Notes under the pieces: generated by a model
Told to the model about the DNA's origin: nothing
Database searches by the model: none
Seen by the model: the letters and a program-made list of their open reading frames with translations, nothing else
Origin: Micavibrio sp.
GTDB lineage: Bacteria; Pseudomonadota; Alphaproteobacteria; Micavibrionales; UBA9664
DNA length: 40,245 nt
Reading direction: 5' to 3'
Assembly: GCA_002710775.1 (NCBI GenBank)
Contig: PALX01000006.1
Span: forward strand, 1 to 40,245
Made by a program: the position numbers and the translations under genes
Shown here: piece by piece, positions 32,700-40,245 of the stretch
Position numbering within the stretch: the stretch's first letter is position 1
Layout of the letters: every line of letters begins with the position of its first letter

Positions 32700-33344
32700 A
32701 TGAGTAAATATCCTATCACAGCGCAAACGCTTGAAATCTTGTCTTCCCGCATCTGTCACGACCTTATCGGCCCAGTAAGCGCCGTTAATAATGGTGTCGA
32801 GTTTTGGGAAGAAATGGGCGCTGATGCTGGTGACGATGCCATTGGCCTTATTGGCCATAGCGCGGCGCAAGCCTCATACAAATTACAGCTATTTCGCCTC
32901 GCTTACGCATCTGGCGGCGCTGAAATTCACGTTAAGCTCGACGATATCAAAGCCGCTTTTTCAAACTTTATAGAAGAATTACGCGCAGAGCTTGTATGGG
33001 AACTCCCAGAAGCGGCATATGAAGGCGCCCTCCCCAAAGGTTTTTGTAAAGTAGCCCTAAACCTGATGATGGTGGGTGTTGATATGCTTCCTAAAGGTGG
33101 CAATATTGTCGTTAAAGATTCTAGCACTGGAGAAAATCACAAAATTCACATCTCTTTGGAAGGTGAAGACCTAGCCGTCAATATCGACTACAAAGACGCA
33201 TTGGACGGAAAAACAAAACCTGAAAATCTTTCTCCAAAAACAGTGCATCCTTACATGACCATGGCCTATGCCGAGCAATATGGTTTACGCGTTGATATTG
33301 AACCTACAGATGCTGGTGTTTGTTTTAGCATTTCCAAAGCTTAA
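32700..33344 (+). CDS. chpT: Histidine phosphotransferase ChpT
   Basis: Passes phosphate from the hybrid kinase CckA to CtrA and CpdR in the alphaproteobacterial cell-cycle relay. The 214-residue protein has the dimerisation and phosphorylation helix SSRICHDLIGPVSAVNNGVE with the phospho-accepting H20, followed by the degenerate ATPase-like domain that marks ChpT. Its presence supports the class assignment and makes the CtrA-type box at 28264 more meaningful, because the relay that activates CtrA is encoded 4.4 kb away. Confidence 0.88.
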   Translation: MSKYPITAQTLEILSSRICHDLIGPVSAVNNGVEFWEEMGADAGDDAIGLIGHSAAQASYKLQLFRLAYASGGAEIHVKLDDIKAAFSNFIEELRAELVWELPEAAYEGALPKGFCKVALNLMMVGVDMLPKGGNIVVKDSSTGENHKIHISLEGEDLAVNIDYKDALDGKTKPENLSPKTVHPYMTMAYAEQYGLRVDIEPTDAGVCFSISKA

Positions 33345-33381
33345 ATCTTTCTTGTGACTTAATTGCGATTTATTGCCTTTA

Positions 33382-33398
33382 TGCCATTGATAATGGCA
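33382..33398. promoter_or_regulatory. Inverted repeat upstream of purH
   Basis: TGCCATT-GAT-AATGGCA is a perfect 7-base inverted repeat with a 3-base centre, 26 bases before the purH ATG. The short loop and position suit an operator rather than a terminator. The binding protein is unknown. Confidence 0.4.
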
Positions 33399-33423
33399 CG
33401 GCTGTACTTTAAAAATATGAGGC

Positions 33424-35034
33424 ATGAAACCTGCACTCTCCCCCTCAAAACCATCCTCAATTCACCCCAAATGCGCTTTGATTTCCGTTTCCGATAAAAG
33501 CGGTATTCTGGACTTCGCCAAAGCACTTCAGGAAAATTATGATCTCATGCTTCTGTCAACGGGCGGCACATATAAACACCTTAAAGAAGGTGGACTGGAA
33601 GTTATCGAAGTGTCGGAGCACACAGGATTTCCAGAGATTATGGATGGACGTGTAAAGACACTCCACCCCACTATTCATGGTGGCATCTTGTCTTTACGAG
33701 ACAATGAAGCACATGAAAAATCCATGCAACAACACGGCATTCGTGGCATTGATATGGTCATTACCAATCTATATCCCTTTATTGAAACAATCAAAAGCGG
33801 CAAGGATTACGCAACATGCGTAGAAAACATTGATATCGGTGGTCCTGCCATGATCCGCGCCGCCGCGAAGAACCATAAATTTGTTAGCGTCATTACCAAC
33901 CCGCAAGATTATGATGCCGTGCTTAGCGATTTGAAGAAACATGACGGCGCCATCACATATGAACTACGCCAAAGCCTTGCGCAAAAAGCATTCGCATTAA
34001 CCGCCAGCTATGACAGCGCTATTACAAACTGGTTCGCACAGCAGGACGAGAAAAACGATTATCCAGAAACAATTTTAAGCGCCGGCACATTAAAGCAATC
34101 ACTGCGCTACGGCGAAAACCCGCATCAAAGTGCCGCTGTCTATAGCGACGGATCTAAACGTGCGGGCGTATTGGCCTCAACTCAGCACCAAGGCAAAGAA
34201 CTCAGTTACAACAACATCAATGATACAGATGCAGCTTTCGAACTTGTTAGCGAGTTTGACGCCCCGACTGTGGCGATCATTAAACACGCCAATCCATGCG
34301 GCGTCGCCACCCATGACAACATCGAAACCGCTTACGATCTCGCCCTGAGATGCGATCCTGTGAGCGCCTTCGGCGGTATCATTGCCGTAAACAGACCTGT
34401 CACAACAGCTTTGGCAGAGAAAATATCCAAAGTTTTTACCGAAGTTATTATCGCACCTTCTATTGAAAACGGCGCTTTGGACGCCCTTAAAGCCAAGAAG
34501 AACTTGCGCATTTTAACAACGGATTCTATGGCCGATCCATCTCAGCCGCGCCGTCTGATTAAATCCATCGCCGGCGGTTTTCTTGTGCAAGACGCCGATA
34601 GCGGTATCGTGACACAAGACATGCTGGAAATCGTAACAAAGAGAAAACCCAGCCTTCAGGAACTTGAAGACATGCTATTCGCCTTTAAGGTCGGCAAACA
34701 CGTTAAATCCAACGCGATTATCTATGCCAAAGACTTGGCAACTGTTGGTATTGGGGCAGGACAGATGAGCCGCCTCGACTCCGCCCGTATCGCTGTTTCA
34801 AAATCTGAGTTTGCCAGCAAAGAAGCAGGCATAGAAGAAACACTAACTAAAGGGTCAGTGGTTGCTTCGGACGCTTTCTTCCCCTTCGCCGATGGCTTAA
34901 TCGCCGCCGCTGAAGCTGGTGTTACAGCTGTCATTCAGCCGGGTGGCTCTATCCGCGATGATGAAGTTATTGCCGCCGCCGATGAACGTGACCTAGCCAT
35001 GGTATTCACCAAAATGCGGCACTTTAGACATTAA
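33424..35034 (+). CDS. purH: Bifunctional AICAR transformylase/IMP cyclohydrolase
   Basis: Catalyses the last two steps of inosine monophosphate synthesis. The 536-residue protein has the N-terminal cyclohydrolase domain ([18 protein letters not shown], the [11 protein letters not shown] loop, [19 protein letters not shown]) and the C-terminal transformylase domain ([27 protein letters not shown] with the catalytic Lys-His, and the terminal [20 protein letters not shown]). Length is normal. No convincing ribosome binding site is found. It is followed by an EamA transporter gene 12 bases on. Confidence 0.97.
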   Translation: MKPALSPSKPSSIHPKCALISVSDKSGILDFAKALQENYDLMLLSTGGTYKHLKEGGLEVIEVSEHTGFPEIMDGRVKTLHPTIHGGILSLRDNEAHEKSMQQHGIRGIDMVITNLYPFIETIKSGKDYATCVENIDIGGPAMIRAAAKNHKFVSVITNPQDYDAVLSDLKKHDGAITYELRQSLAQKAFALTASYDSAITNWFAQQDEKNDYPETILSAGTLKQSLRYGENPHQSAAVYSDGSKRAGVLASTQHQGKELSYNNINDTDAAFELVSEFDAPTVAIIKHANPCGVATHDNIETAYDLALRCDPVSAFGGIIAVNRPVTTALAEKISKVFTEVIIAPSIENGALDALKAKKNLRILTTDSMADPSQPRRLIKSIAGGFLVQDADSGIVTQDMLEIVTKRKPSLQELEDMLFAFKVGKHVKSNAIIYAKDLATVGIGAGQMSRLDSARIAVSKSEFASKEAGIEETLTKGSVVASDAFFPFADGLIAAAEAGVTAVIQPGGSIRDDEVIAAADERDLAMVFTKMRHFRH

Positions 35035-35046
35035 CCAAGATAGAAA

Positions 35047-35955
35047 ATGAAAAACCTGTTCAAGACGTATTTTGCCATCTTCGCTATTTTGATCGGCGAT
35101 TTATGCATTGTGTTGATGGGCGCTTTTTCAAAAGATTTGAGCGATATTTACTCTGCGCTTGAGATCGCCTTTATCCGTAACTTTGTCGCTTTTCTCGCCA
35201 TCACCGCATGGATTATTGGCACGAGGCAATATCACTTGATGCGCACGACACGCTTAAAAGGACAAATATTACGCGCCGCTATCGGCAATATGGACATCGT
35301 GCTTGTTTTTTGGGCTTATGCCCTAATCCCGCTTGCCATGGTTACGACAATTCTTTTTGTCGTCCCGATCCTGACCCTTGCCATGTCGATATTATTCCTA
35401 AAAGAAAAAGCAGGTATTTTCCGATGGAGCGCTGTTATTGCGGGCTTTATCGCCATGCTCGTTATTTCCTACCCAGCCTTAAACGGCTCAGGCGAACAAA
35501 GCATCTCAATGCTCGGCGTCACCGTCGCATTTATAGCTGCGACAGGTGCAGCCTTTGTGCAGATATTATTGCGATCTATGGGCAAAGAAGGTGAACCACC
35601 GCTTACCACGATTTTTTATTTCCTTGGCCTAGGGAGTGTGTTTTTGGGCATCCCTGTACTTCTCAATGGCTTGAGCGTAAGCACTATCGTCATCGGTTCT
35701 ATTATCGGCCTTTGCCTAACAGGTCTAGGCAACCAGGTCTTCAAAACCATTGCGTATCAAAAGGCTGAAGCCTCCCTCCTCGCTCCATTTCGCTATGTCG
35801 CCCTCATATGGGCGGCGCTTGTCGGCTACATCGTTTGGCAGGAAATCCCCAATACAGAAACGCTAATCGGTGCCTTCATCATCGTTGCCGCCAATGCCGT
35901 GCTTATCATACGCGAACGCATGGATAAGAAAATTTCTGAGAAAGAAATTTTGTAG
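35047..35955 (+). CDS. EamA/DMT-family transporter
   Basis: Inner-membrane protein of 302 residues with about ten hydrophobic helices arranged as two EamA repeats. Repeat one includes ALEIAFIRNFVAFLAITAW and ALIPLAMVTTILFVVPILTL; repeat two includes KAEASLLAPFRYVALIWAAL. These are standard motifs of the drug/metabolite transporter superfamily. The substrate cannot be predicted. It follows purH closely in the same direction and may be co-transcribed, though the two need not be functionally linked. Confidence 0.85.
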   Translation: MKNLFKTYFAIFAILIGDLCIVLMGAFSKDLSDIYSALEIAFIRNFVAFLAITAWIIGTRQYHLMRTTRLKGQILRAAIGNMDIVLVFWAYALIPLAMVTTILFVVPILTLAMSILFLKEKAGIFRWSAVIAGFIAMLVISYPALNGSGEQSISMLGVTVAFIAATGAAFVQILLRSMGKEGEPPLTTIFYFLGLGSVFLGIPVLLNGLSVSTIVIGSIIGLCLTGLGNQVFKTIAYQKAEASLLAPFRYVALIWAALVGYIVWQEIPNTETLIGAFIIVAANAVLIIRERMDKKISEKEIL

Positions 35956-35967
35956 CAGGCTTACTAT

Positions 35968-37479
35968 TTAAAGTGTAAGTGAACGTAACTGAGGTGTAAA
36001 CTTTAGAACAATACCCGTCACCATTTGCTTAACAGGCCCGACAGGTTTCACCGTTTGATCAGCATTTATAAGATACACAGCACTGCGAATTTGCAAATCC
36101 ATATCAGATGCGAGCACCTTATGCGTCAAATCATATATCTCCTGATCCAGAATGATTTCATCACCCCAAAAATATTGCGGATCAAGAAGCATATTAAGGC
36201 CGAGGAGATGATCTGCACGGTCTTCACTGCGCAGCAAATCTTTTACAACATTATCTATGGACATATCCATTATCGCCGCTACAGAAGGCGCTAGATCTTC
36301 TTGAATAAAGGCTTCCAATTGCTTTTGGATATCTTCCTCAAGCAAAGCAGCGCTAGGACCATCGCGCCGTGACGTAACATCAGATAACAAACAATCCTCA
36401 TTAAAATCATCCAAGCCCGTCACTGGTTTAAAAGGATATTTGTAATATGTGCCATGTATTTTAAAATCATATGCCGCATCACTCCCCTCATTACTCGGCA
36501 CAGCAGAGACTACAGCGCGAATAACAGGCCGATAGAACTTATTCATATCAACATAAGGATTGGCGCCAATTTTGCCTACCGACGCTTCCGGATTATCGCG
36601 GTTTTCTTCATAGGCTCTAATCTCCGCTTCCCAATCGCGTGTCAGATCAGGAACCAACTTTGCTTTTACACATTCCTGCACCACAAAATGTGGGAACATC
36701 TGATGGCTCATCTGGCATCTTGAGCTATTTGAAGAAATACTATCAGAGCCAAATTTCGTATCAGTAAAGCGTTTACGCGCCCATAAAATATTCGGTGTTT
36801 CTTGCCCTGCTTTCAAATCTGACATTCTAATAAAATAAACATTATGCCCAGCACAAGACGAAGCATCCTTAAGCACCAATTCTTCCACGCCCTTAAAATC
36901 TTCTTTGATGCGTTCAACCAGCGCATCCCACTCTTCCATATGGCCATACACTTTTTGCTTTGGTGTGTACCGTCCCAAACTATCGATGCGCTCAGCCAAT
37001 CTCGCAAAAAAGGCTTTATCGAAATAGGCCGCCCAAAGTACGCTATAGCCATCCAAAAGGGCTGAATTCGTCTTGTCTGCCAACGTACAAAACTCATCCG
37101 TTATTACATCACCGACCATCAAAGCATTTCGTAGCTTGTCCGGATCTTTGAGCTCTCGAATAGGTTTTGAACGGCCCAGCATGTGTTCTTTGCCATACCA
37201 TTTCACATGCATCTTATTGGCATCGGCAAAATCAAAAATAAGGGGCTTTAAACTATTCTTCCAAAGGTCCGCACCAGCTTCTTCACCGCCCGTCGCCATG
37301 CGGTATCCTTCATAGCCGGAGTCGAGGCCGCGATTAAGTTCTAACACTTTAAAAGTGCCGTCTTCTTGCTGGATTAAATCAACAGAAAATATAGCTGGTG
37401 CTTTTCTCATGCAATTATTTAACATAAAACTTAAGTCGAGCGCAAATTTATTAGCACTCAAAGCCCAACAATTTAACAC
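35968..37479 (-). CDS. Unknown protein with ATP-grasp-like motifs
   Basis: No named family is recognised. In the 503-residue protein, IFSVDLIQQEDGTFKVLELN resembles the metal-binding Glu-x-Asn strand of ATP-grasp ligases, GVEELVLKDASSCAGHNVYF resembles the Lys-bearing nucleotide strand and glycine loop, and HFVVQECVKAKLVP resembles the adenine-contact strand. The Glu-x-Asn part comes first, as in circularly permuted ATP-grasp proteins such as glutathionylspermidine synthases. The C-terminal 150 residues are helical. The start is uncertain: GTG 37479 keeps a helix leading into the first strand, while ATG 37425 and ATG 37410 are alternatives. No ribosome binding site is seen. It is divergent from lepA. 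Confidence 0.65.
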   Translation of the reverse strand: MLNCWALSANKFALDLSFMLNNCMRKAPAIFSVDLIQQEDGTFKVLELNRGLDSGYEGYRMATGGEEAGADLWKNSLKPLIFDFADANKMHVKWYGKEHMLGRSKPIRELKDPDKLRNALMVGDVITDEFCTLADKTNSALLDGYSVLWAAYFDKAFFARLAERIDSLGRYTPKQKVYGHMEEWDALVERIKEDFKGVEELVLKDASSCAGHNVYFIRMSDLKAGQETPNILWARKRFTDTKFGSDSISSNSSRCQMSHQMFPHFVVQECVKAKLVPDLTRDWEAEIRAYEENRDNPEASVGKIGANPYVDMNKFYRPVIRAVVSAVPSNEGSDAAYDFKIHGTYYKYPFKPVTGLDDFNEDCLLSDVTSRRDGPSAALLEEDIQKQLEAFIQEDLAPSVAAIMDMSIDNVVKDLLRSEDRADHLLGLNMLLDPQYFWGDEIILDQEIYDLTHKVLASDMDLQIRSAVYLINADQTVKPVGPVKQMVTGIVLKFTPQLRSLTL

Positions 37480-37497
37480 GCAACATCAAAACATATC

Positions 37498-37526
37498 TGG
37501 ACATAGCCCCTTAAAAATAATAACAA
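37498..37526 (+). promoter_or_regulatory. Candidate lepA promoter, leaderless geometry
   Basis: TGGACA (37498-37503), 17-nt spacer, TAACAA (37521-37526), then 6 nt to the ATG at 37533. The -10 is a poor match, but no ribosome binding site is present. Confidence 0.3.
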
Positions 37527-37532
37527 TCTTGC

Positions 37533-39338
37533 ATGACAAAACAGGATAAAATCAGAAACTTTGCAATCATCGCCCATATCGACCACGGTAAGTCGACACT
37601 GGCGGACCGCCTTATTCAAACATGCGGCGGCCTGACGGATCGCGAGATGAAAGAACAAGTGCTTGATAGCATGGATATTGAGCGCGAACGCGGCATCACG
37701 ATTAAAGCACAAACAGTGCGCTTGAATTACAAAGCCAAAGACGGCGAAACCTATCAACTGAACATCATGGATACACCCGGCCATGTGGACTTTGCCTATG
37801 AAGTATCACGCTCCCTCGCCGCCTGTGAAGGCTCACTCTTGATCGTTGACTCCACACAAGGCGTGGAAGCCCAAACCCTCGCCAATGTGTATCAGGCCAT
37901 CGACCATGACCATGAGATTATCCCTGTGATGAACAAGGTGGACTTACCCGCGTCCGACCTTGACCGCACAGCGCAGCAAATTGAAGACGTTATCGGCCTT
38001 GATGCGACAGATGCTCTCGCTGTTTCAGGCAAATCAGGCATTGGTATTGAAGATTTACTGGAAGCCATTGTACACAGACTACCCGCGCCAAAGGGTGATG
38101 CTGATGCACCGCTTAAAGCCCTGCTCGTTGATAGCTGGTATGACATTTATCTTGGCGTTGTTGTCCTTGTCCGCGTTTTCGAAGGCACGCTCAAGAAAGG
38201 TGACAAACTCAAATTCATCAACGGTAAAGCAACCAGAGACGCCGAGCGCGTTGGTATTTTCACCCCGAAACAAGTCGAGGTTGACGCTTTATATCCCGGC
38301 GAGATGGGCTTTATCACCGCAGGCATCAAGGATATTTCCGACACCAAAGTTGGTGACACGATCACCCATGAGAAAAAACCATGTGACACACCTCTGGCAG
38401 GCTTTAAACCATCTATTCCGATGGTATTTTGCTCGCTCTTTCCTGCCGATGCAGGCGAGTTTGAATCGCTACGTGATGCCTTAGGAAAGCTCGCACTCAA
38501 TGATGCCTCATTGCATTACGAGCCTGAGAACTCCCAAGCACTTGGCCTTGGTTTCCGCTGTGGCTTCCTTGGTCTTTTGCACATGGAAATTATTCAAGAG
38601 CGCTTAGGGCGTGAGTTTGACCTTGATCTGATCCCGACAGCGCCCAGCGTTGTTTATAAGATCAATATGACGGATGGAGAACAGATCGACCTCTATAACC
38701 CTGTCGATATGCCGGAAGTTCAAAAGATTAAATCGATTGAAGAACCAATTATCAAAGCAACCATCCTCGTCCCCGATGAATATCTCGGCGGCTTGCTACA
38801 GCTTTGCCAGGAACGCCGCGGTGAGCAAATCGAGCTAACCTATGCCGGCAACCGCGCCATGATGGTTTACCGCCTGCCGCTCAACGAAGTCGTCTTTGAC
38901 TTTTATGACCGCTTGAAGTCTATCTCTCGCGGCTATGCCAGTTTCGATTACGCCCTTGATGGCTATCAGGAAAACAAGCTGGTGAAAATGGATATCCTCG
39001 TTAATGGTGATCAGGTTGATGCGCTATCTATGGTTTGTCACGTTGATCAGGCCGAGCGCCGTGGGCGTCAGCTCTGTGAGCGTCTCAAAGACCTCATCCC
39101 GCGCCAGATGTTCAAGATCGCTATTCAAGCCGCGGTTGGTGGCCGCATTGTCGCCCGTGAAACGCTTAGTGCCATGCGTAAAGACGTAACCGCCAAGTGT
39201 TACGGCGGTGATATCACGCGTAAGAAGAAGCTGCTCGAGAAGCAGAAAAAAGGTAAAGCCAAGATGCGCGAATACGGCAACGTCTCCATCCCACAATCAG
39301 CCTTCATCGAAGCCCTAAAAATGGGGGATGATAAGTAA
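37533..39338 (+). CDS. lepA: Elongation factor 4 (LepA)
   Basis: Ribosome-associated GTPase linked to translation under stress and to ribosome biogenesis. The 601-residue protein has the full G domain ([14 protein letters not shown] for G1, ERGITIKAQ for the G2 region, DTPGHVDF for G3, NKVDLP for G4), the beta-barrel domain, two EF-G-like domains, and the LepA-specific C-terminal block [20 protein letters not shown]. Start [20 protein letters not shown] is standard. Confidence 0.97.
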   Translation: MTKQDKIRNFAIIAHIDHGKSTLADRLIQTCGGLTDREMKEQVLDSMDIERERGITIKAQTVRLNYKAKDGETYQLNIMDTPGHVDFAYEVSRSLAACEGSLLIVDSTQGVEAQTLANVYQAIDHDHEIIPVMNKVDLPASDLDRTAQQIEDVIGLDATDALAVSGKSGIGIEDLLEAIVHRLPAPKGDADAPLKALLVDSWYDIYLGVVVLVRVFEGTLKKGDKLKFINGKATRDAERVGIFTPKQVEVDALYPGEMGFITAGIKDISDTKVGDTITHEKKPCDTPLAGFKPSIPMVFCSLFPADAGEFESLRDALGKLALNDASLHYEPENSQALGLGFRCGFLGLLHMEIIQERLGREFDLDLIPTAPSVVYKINMTDGEQIDLYNPVDMPEVQKIKSIEEPIIKATILVPDEYLGGLLQLCQERRGEQIELTYAGNRAMMVYRLPLNEVVFDFYDRLKSISRGYASFDYALDGYQENKLVKMDILVNGDQVDALSMVCHVDQAERRGRQLCERLKDLIPRQMFKIAIQAAVGGRIVARETLSAMRKDVTAKCYGGDITRKKKLLEKQKKGKAKMREYGNVSIPQSAFIEALKMGDDK

Positions 39339-39361
39339 GAGCTCCCAGCCCATACAATTTA

Positions 39362-39390
39362 TGGAAATAAAAATTTAGATGCGCTATGCA
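39362..39390 (+). promoter_or_regulatory. Candidate promoter, leaderless geometry
   Basis: TGGAAA (39362-39367), 17-nt spacer, TATGCA (39385-39390), then 6 nt to the ATG at 39397. Both boxes are weak; the interest is the repeated geometry. Confidence 0.28.
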
Positions 39391-39396
39391 TAAGTG

Positions 39397-40143
39397 ATGT
39401 CAGATCAATACACCCTTGAGAATTTAAAGAAGTTAAAGACTGCGGAGACAATCAAAGACGTTATGTCTTTGCCCTTTCCGCTTGAACTTGGGGACATCCA
39501 AAACGTTGAAGCCTATCAAAAACCACAAGATGCTAAGATGCTGTTCCAAGATCACATCGTCAAAGGTGGACGCATGCGTTCATTAGAGCACGGCCTTCGC
39601 ATGAACAATCCCATGTTAGCAGAATTTTATGATACCCTCAGAGCATATGAAAACGCCATCAGTACAGATGGAGTTAACAAATTCACAAAAAAAGCCTGTA
39701 TTAATATCTCCAATCTATTTTCAATGCAGGCCAATCCGAACGAAATAATCCATTTCGACGCGCCAAAGAAACCAACAGCACGCATCTATACAGGGGCGAT
39801 TTATAAACCAACTCTTGTTGTACCAAACCAAGTTGTTCTCGAAATTTTAAAACAATTTGCCTTTGCACAGTTCATAGACTCACGCCTTGATAGTATAGAA
39901 GGTCATACGATCCTCCACGCCCTTGAGAACACATACATGTTCAAAGGTGATCATGCACGCTTAATCGAAGGTGAAAACCGCAAAGACCGTTTAGAAATGA
40001 TGCGCCGTATCCAAGAAGAACTGCGCCCAATGCAAACAAAAACATTTAACGTTATGTCAGGCATTACATTTCACCAACGTAGCCACAGCATTACCCGCGC
40101 AAGAAATTTTATGCGTGGGCAAGTACTCGATAACAATCACTAG
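39397..40143 (+). CDS. Uncharacterised protein
   Basis: Not recognised. The 248-residue product lacks a signal peptide and membrane helices and appears cytosolic, mixed alpha/beta. Segments that stand out are RMRSLEHGLRMNNPMLAEFY, IHFDAPKKPTARIYTGAIYK and the basic C-terminus FHQRSHSITRARNFMRGQ. Its codon use looks like that of its neighbours. A GTG directly before the ATG gives an alternative start at 39394. No ribosome binding site is present. Confidence 0.65.
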   Translation: MSDQYTLENLKKLKTAETIKDVMSLPFPLELGDIQNVEAYQKPQDAKMLFQDHIVKGGRMRSLEHGLRMNNPMLAEFYDTLRAYENAISTDGVNKFTKKACINISNLFSMQANPNEIIHFDAPKKPTARIYTGAIYKPTLVVPNQVVLEILKQFAFAQFIDSRLDSIEGHTILHALENTYMFKGDHARLIEGENRKDRLEMMRRIQEELRPMQTKTFNVMSGITFHQRSHSITRARNFMRGQVLDNNH

Positions 40144-40203
40144 CCCCCTACCATTTCGCTCATTTTAGTATAGGCTAAAGGGATAACATGATATTGAATT
40201 GAT

Positions 40204-40245
40204 ATGCTCGAAACCGAACGCTTGCGCATTCGCCCCTTACAAAAA
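40204..40245 (+). CDS. GNAT family N-acetyltransferase, N-terminal fragment cut by window end
   Basis: The last 42 bases encode MLETERLRIRPLQK. The pattern L-x-T-E-R-L-x-I-R-P-L opens most RimJ/RimL-type acetyltransferases. The gene continues past the window. An ATG at 40188 runs into a stop after four codons, so 40204 is the start. Confidence 0.6.
   Translation, partial: MLETERLRIRPLQK

Noticed and set aside
39911-39921. TCCTCCACGCC, an 11-base match to the tmRNA acceptor end, considered as a second attachment site
   Set aside because: It lies inside a coding frame, the adjoining T-arm sequence does not match, and 11 bases can recur by chance.

Overview
The window reads as a chromosomal segment of an alphaproteobacterium with moderately AT-leaning DNA. 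Three things point there. First, a histidine phosphotransferase of the ChpT type. Second, a DUF2336 protein. Third, gene orders typical of the class: map-radC, erpA/dgt/argS/SPOR/nagZ/scpA/scpB/tatA/tatB/tatC, and zapE near sucCD. A CtrA-type box paired with GANTC sites fits as well. I cannot name the genus. Micavibrio-like or other deep alphaproteobacterial lineages are guesses. Nearly all the content is housekeeping; there is no CRISPR array, insertion sequence or prophage block.

Left edge (1-3411): the 3' part of a tmRNA gene runs in from the window edge and ends at about 258. A complete tyrosine recombinase gene points at that RNA end, followed by tRNA-Leu(UAA) and a secreted protein of unknown function. 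The recombinase looks like an orphan, since no cargo or second attachment site is visible. Region 3419-7347: a CinA-like protein, methionine aminopeptidase, RadC, an ErpA/IscA-type iron-sulfur carrier and a dGTPase-like phosphohydrolase.

Region 7384-16976 is one long co-directional block with tiny gaps and overlaps: argS, SPOR protein, nagZ, an ICMT-like methyltransferase, scpA, scpB, tatA, tatB, tatC, zapE and a DUF2336 protein. It combines translation, cell-wall turnover, chromosome condensation, twin-arginine export and division. Region 16983-20763 holds two divergent unknown genes sharing a promoter region with direct repeats: a 757-residue membrane-anchored protein with a faint lytic-transglycosylase-like pattern, and a 427-residue protein with a possible helix-turn-helix. 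They lie where many relatives carry mdh, between zapE and sucC.

Region 20877-27864: sucC, sodC, sucD (a Cu,Zn superoxide dismutase gene inside the succinyl-CoA synthetase operon), a YgjV-like membrane protein, then a leftward group of a 2OG-oxygenase-like protein, TrmN6-like methyltransferase, GNAT and a 2OG-Fe(II) oxygenase. Downstream of the last is an internally deleted pseudogene of the same oxygenase family. A polyprenyl diphosphate synthase runs divergently. Region 27887-40245: a small conserved-looking protein behind a CtrA/GANTC regulatory patch, a small membrane/coiled-coil protein, a free-standing C-terminal region of the alphaproteobacterial Suv3-like helicase, a secreted unknown, hemW, chpT, purH, an EamA transporter, an ATP-grasp-like unknown, lepA, another unknown, and the first codons of a GNAT gene.

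A recurring feature is promoter-like hexamer pairs placed 17 nt apart with the -10 ending exactly 6 nt before a start codon that lacks a ribosome binding site. This suggests several leaderless transcripts. All functional calls come from reading motifs by eye; no database search was run.
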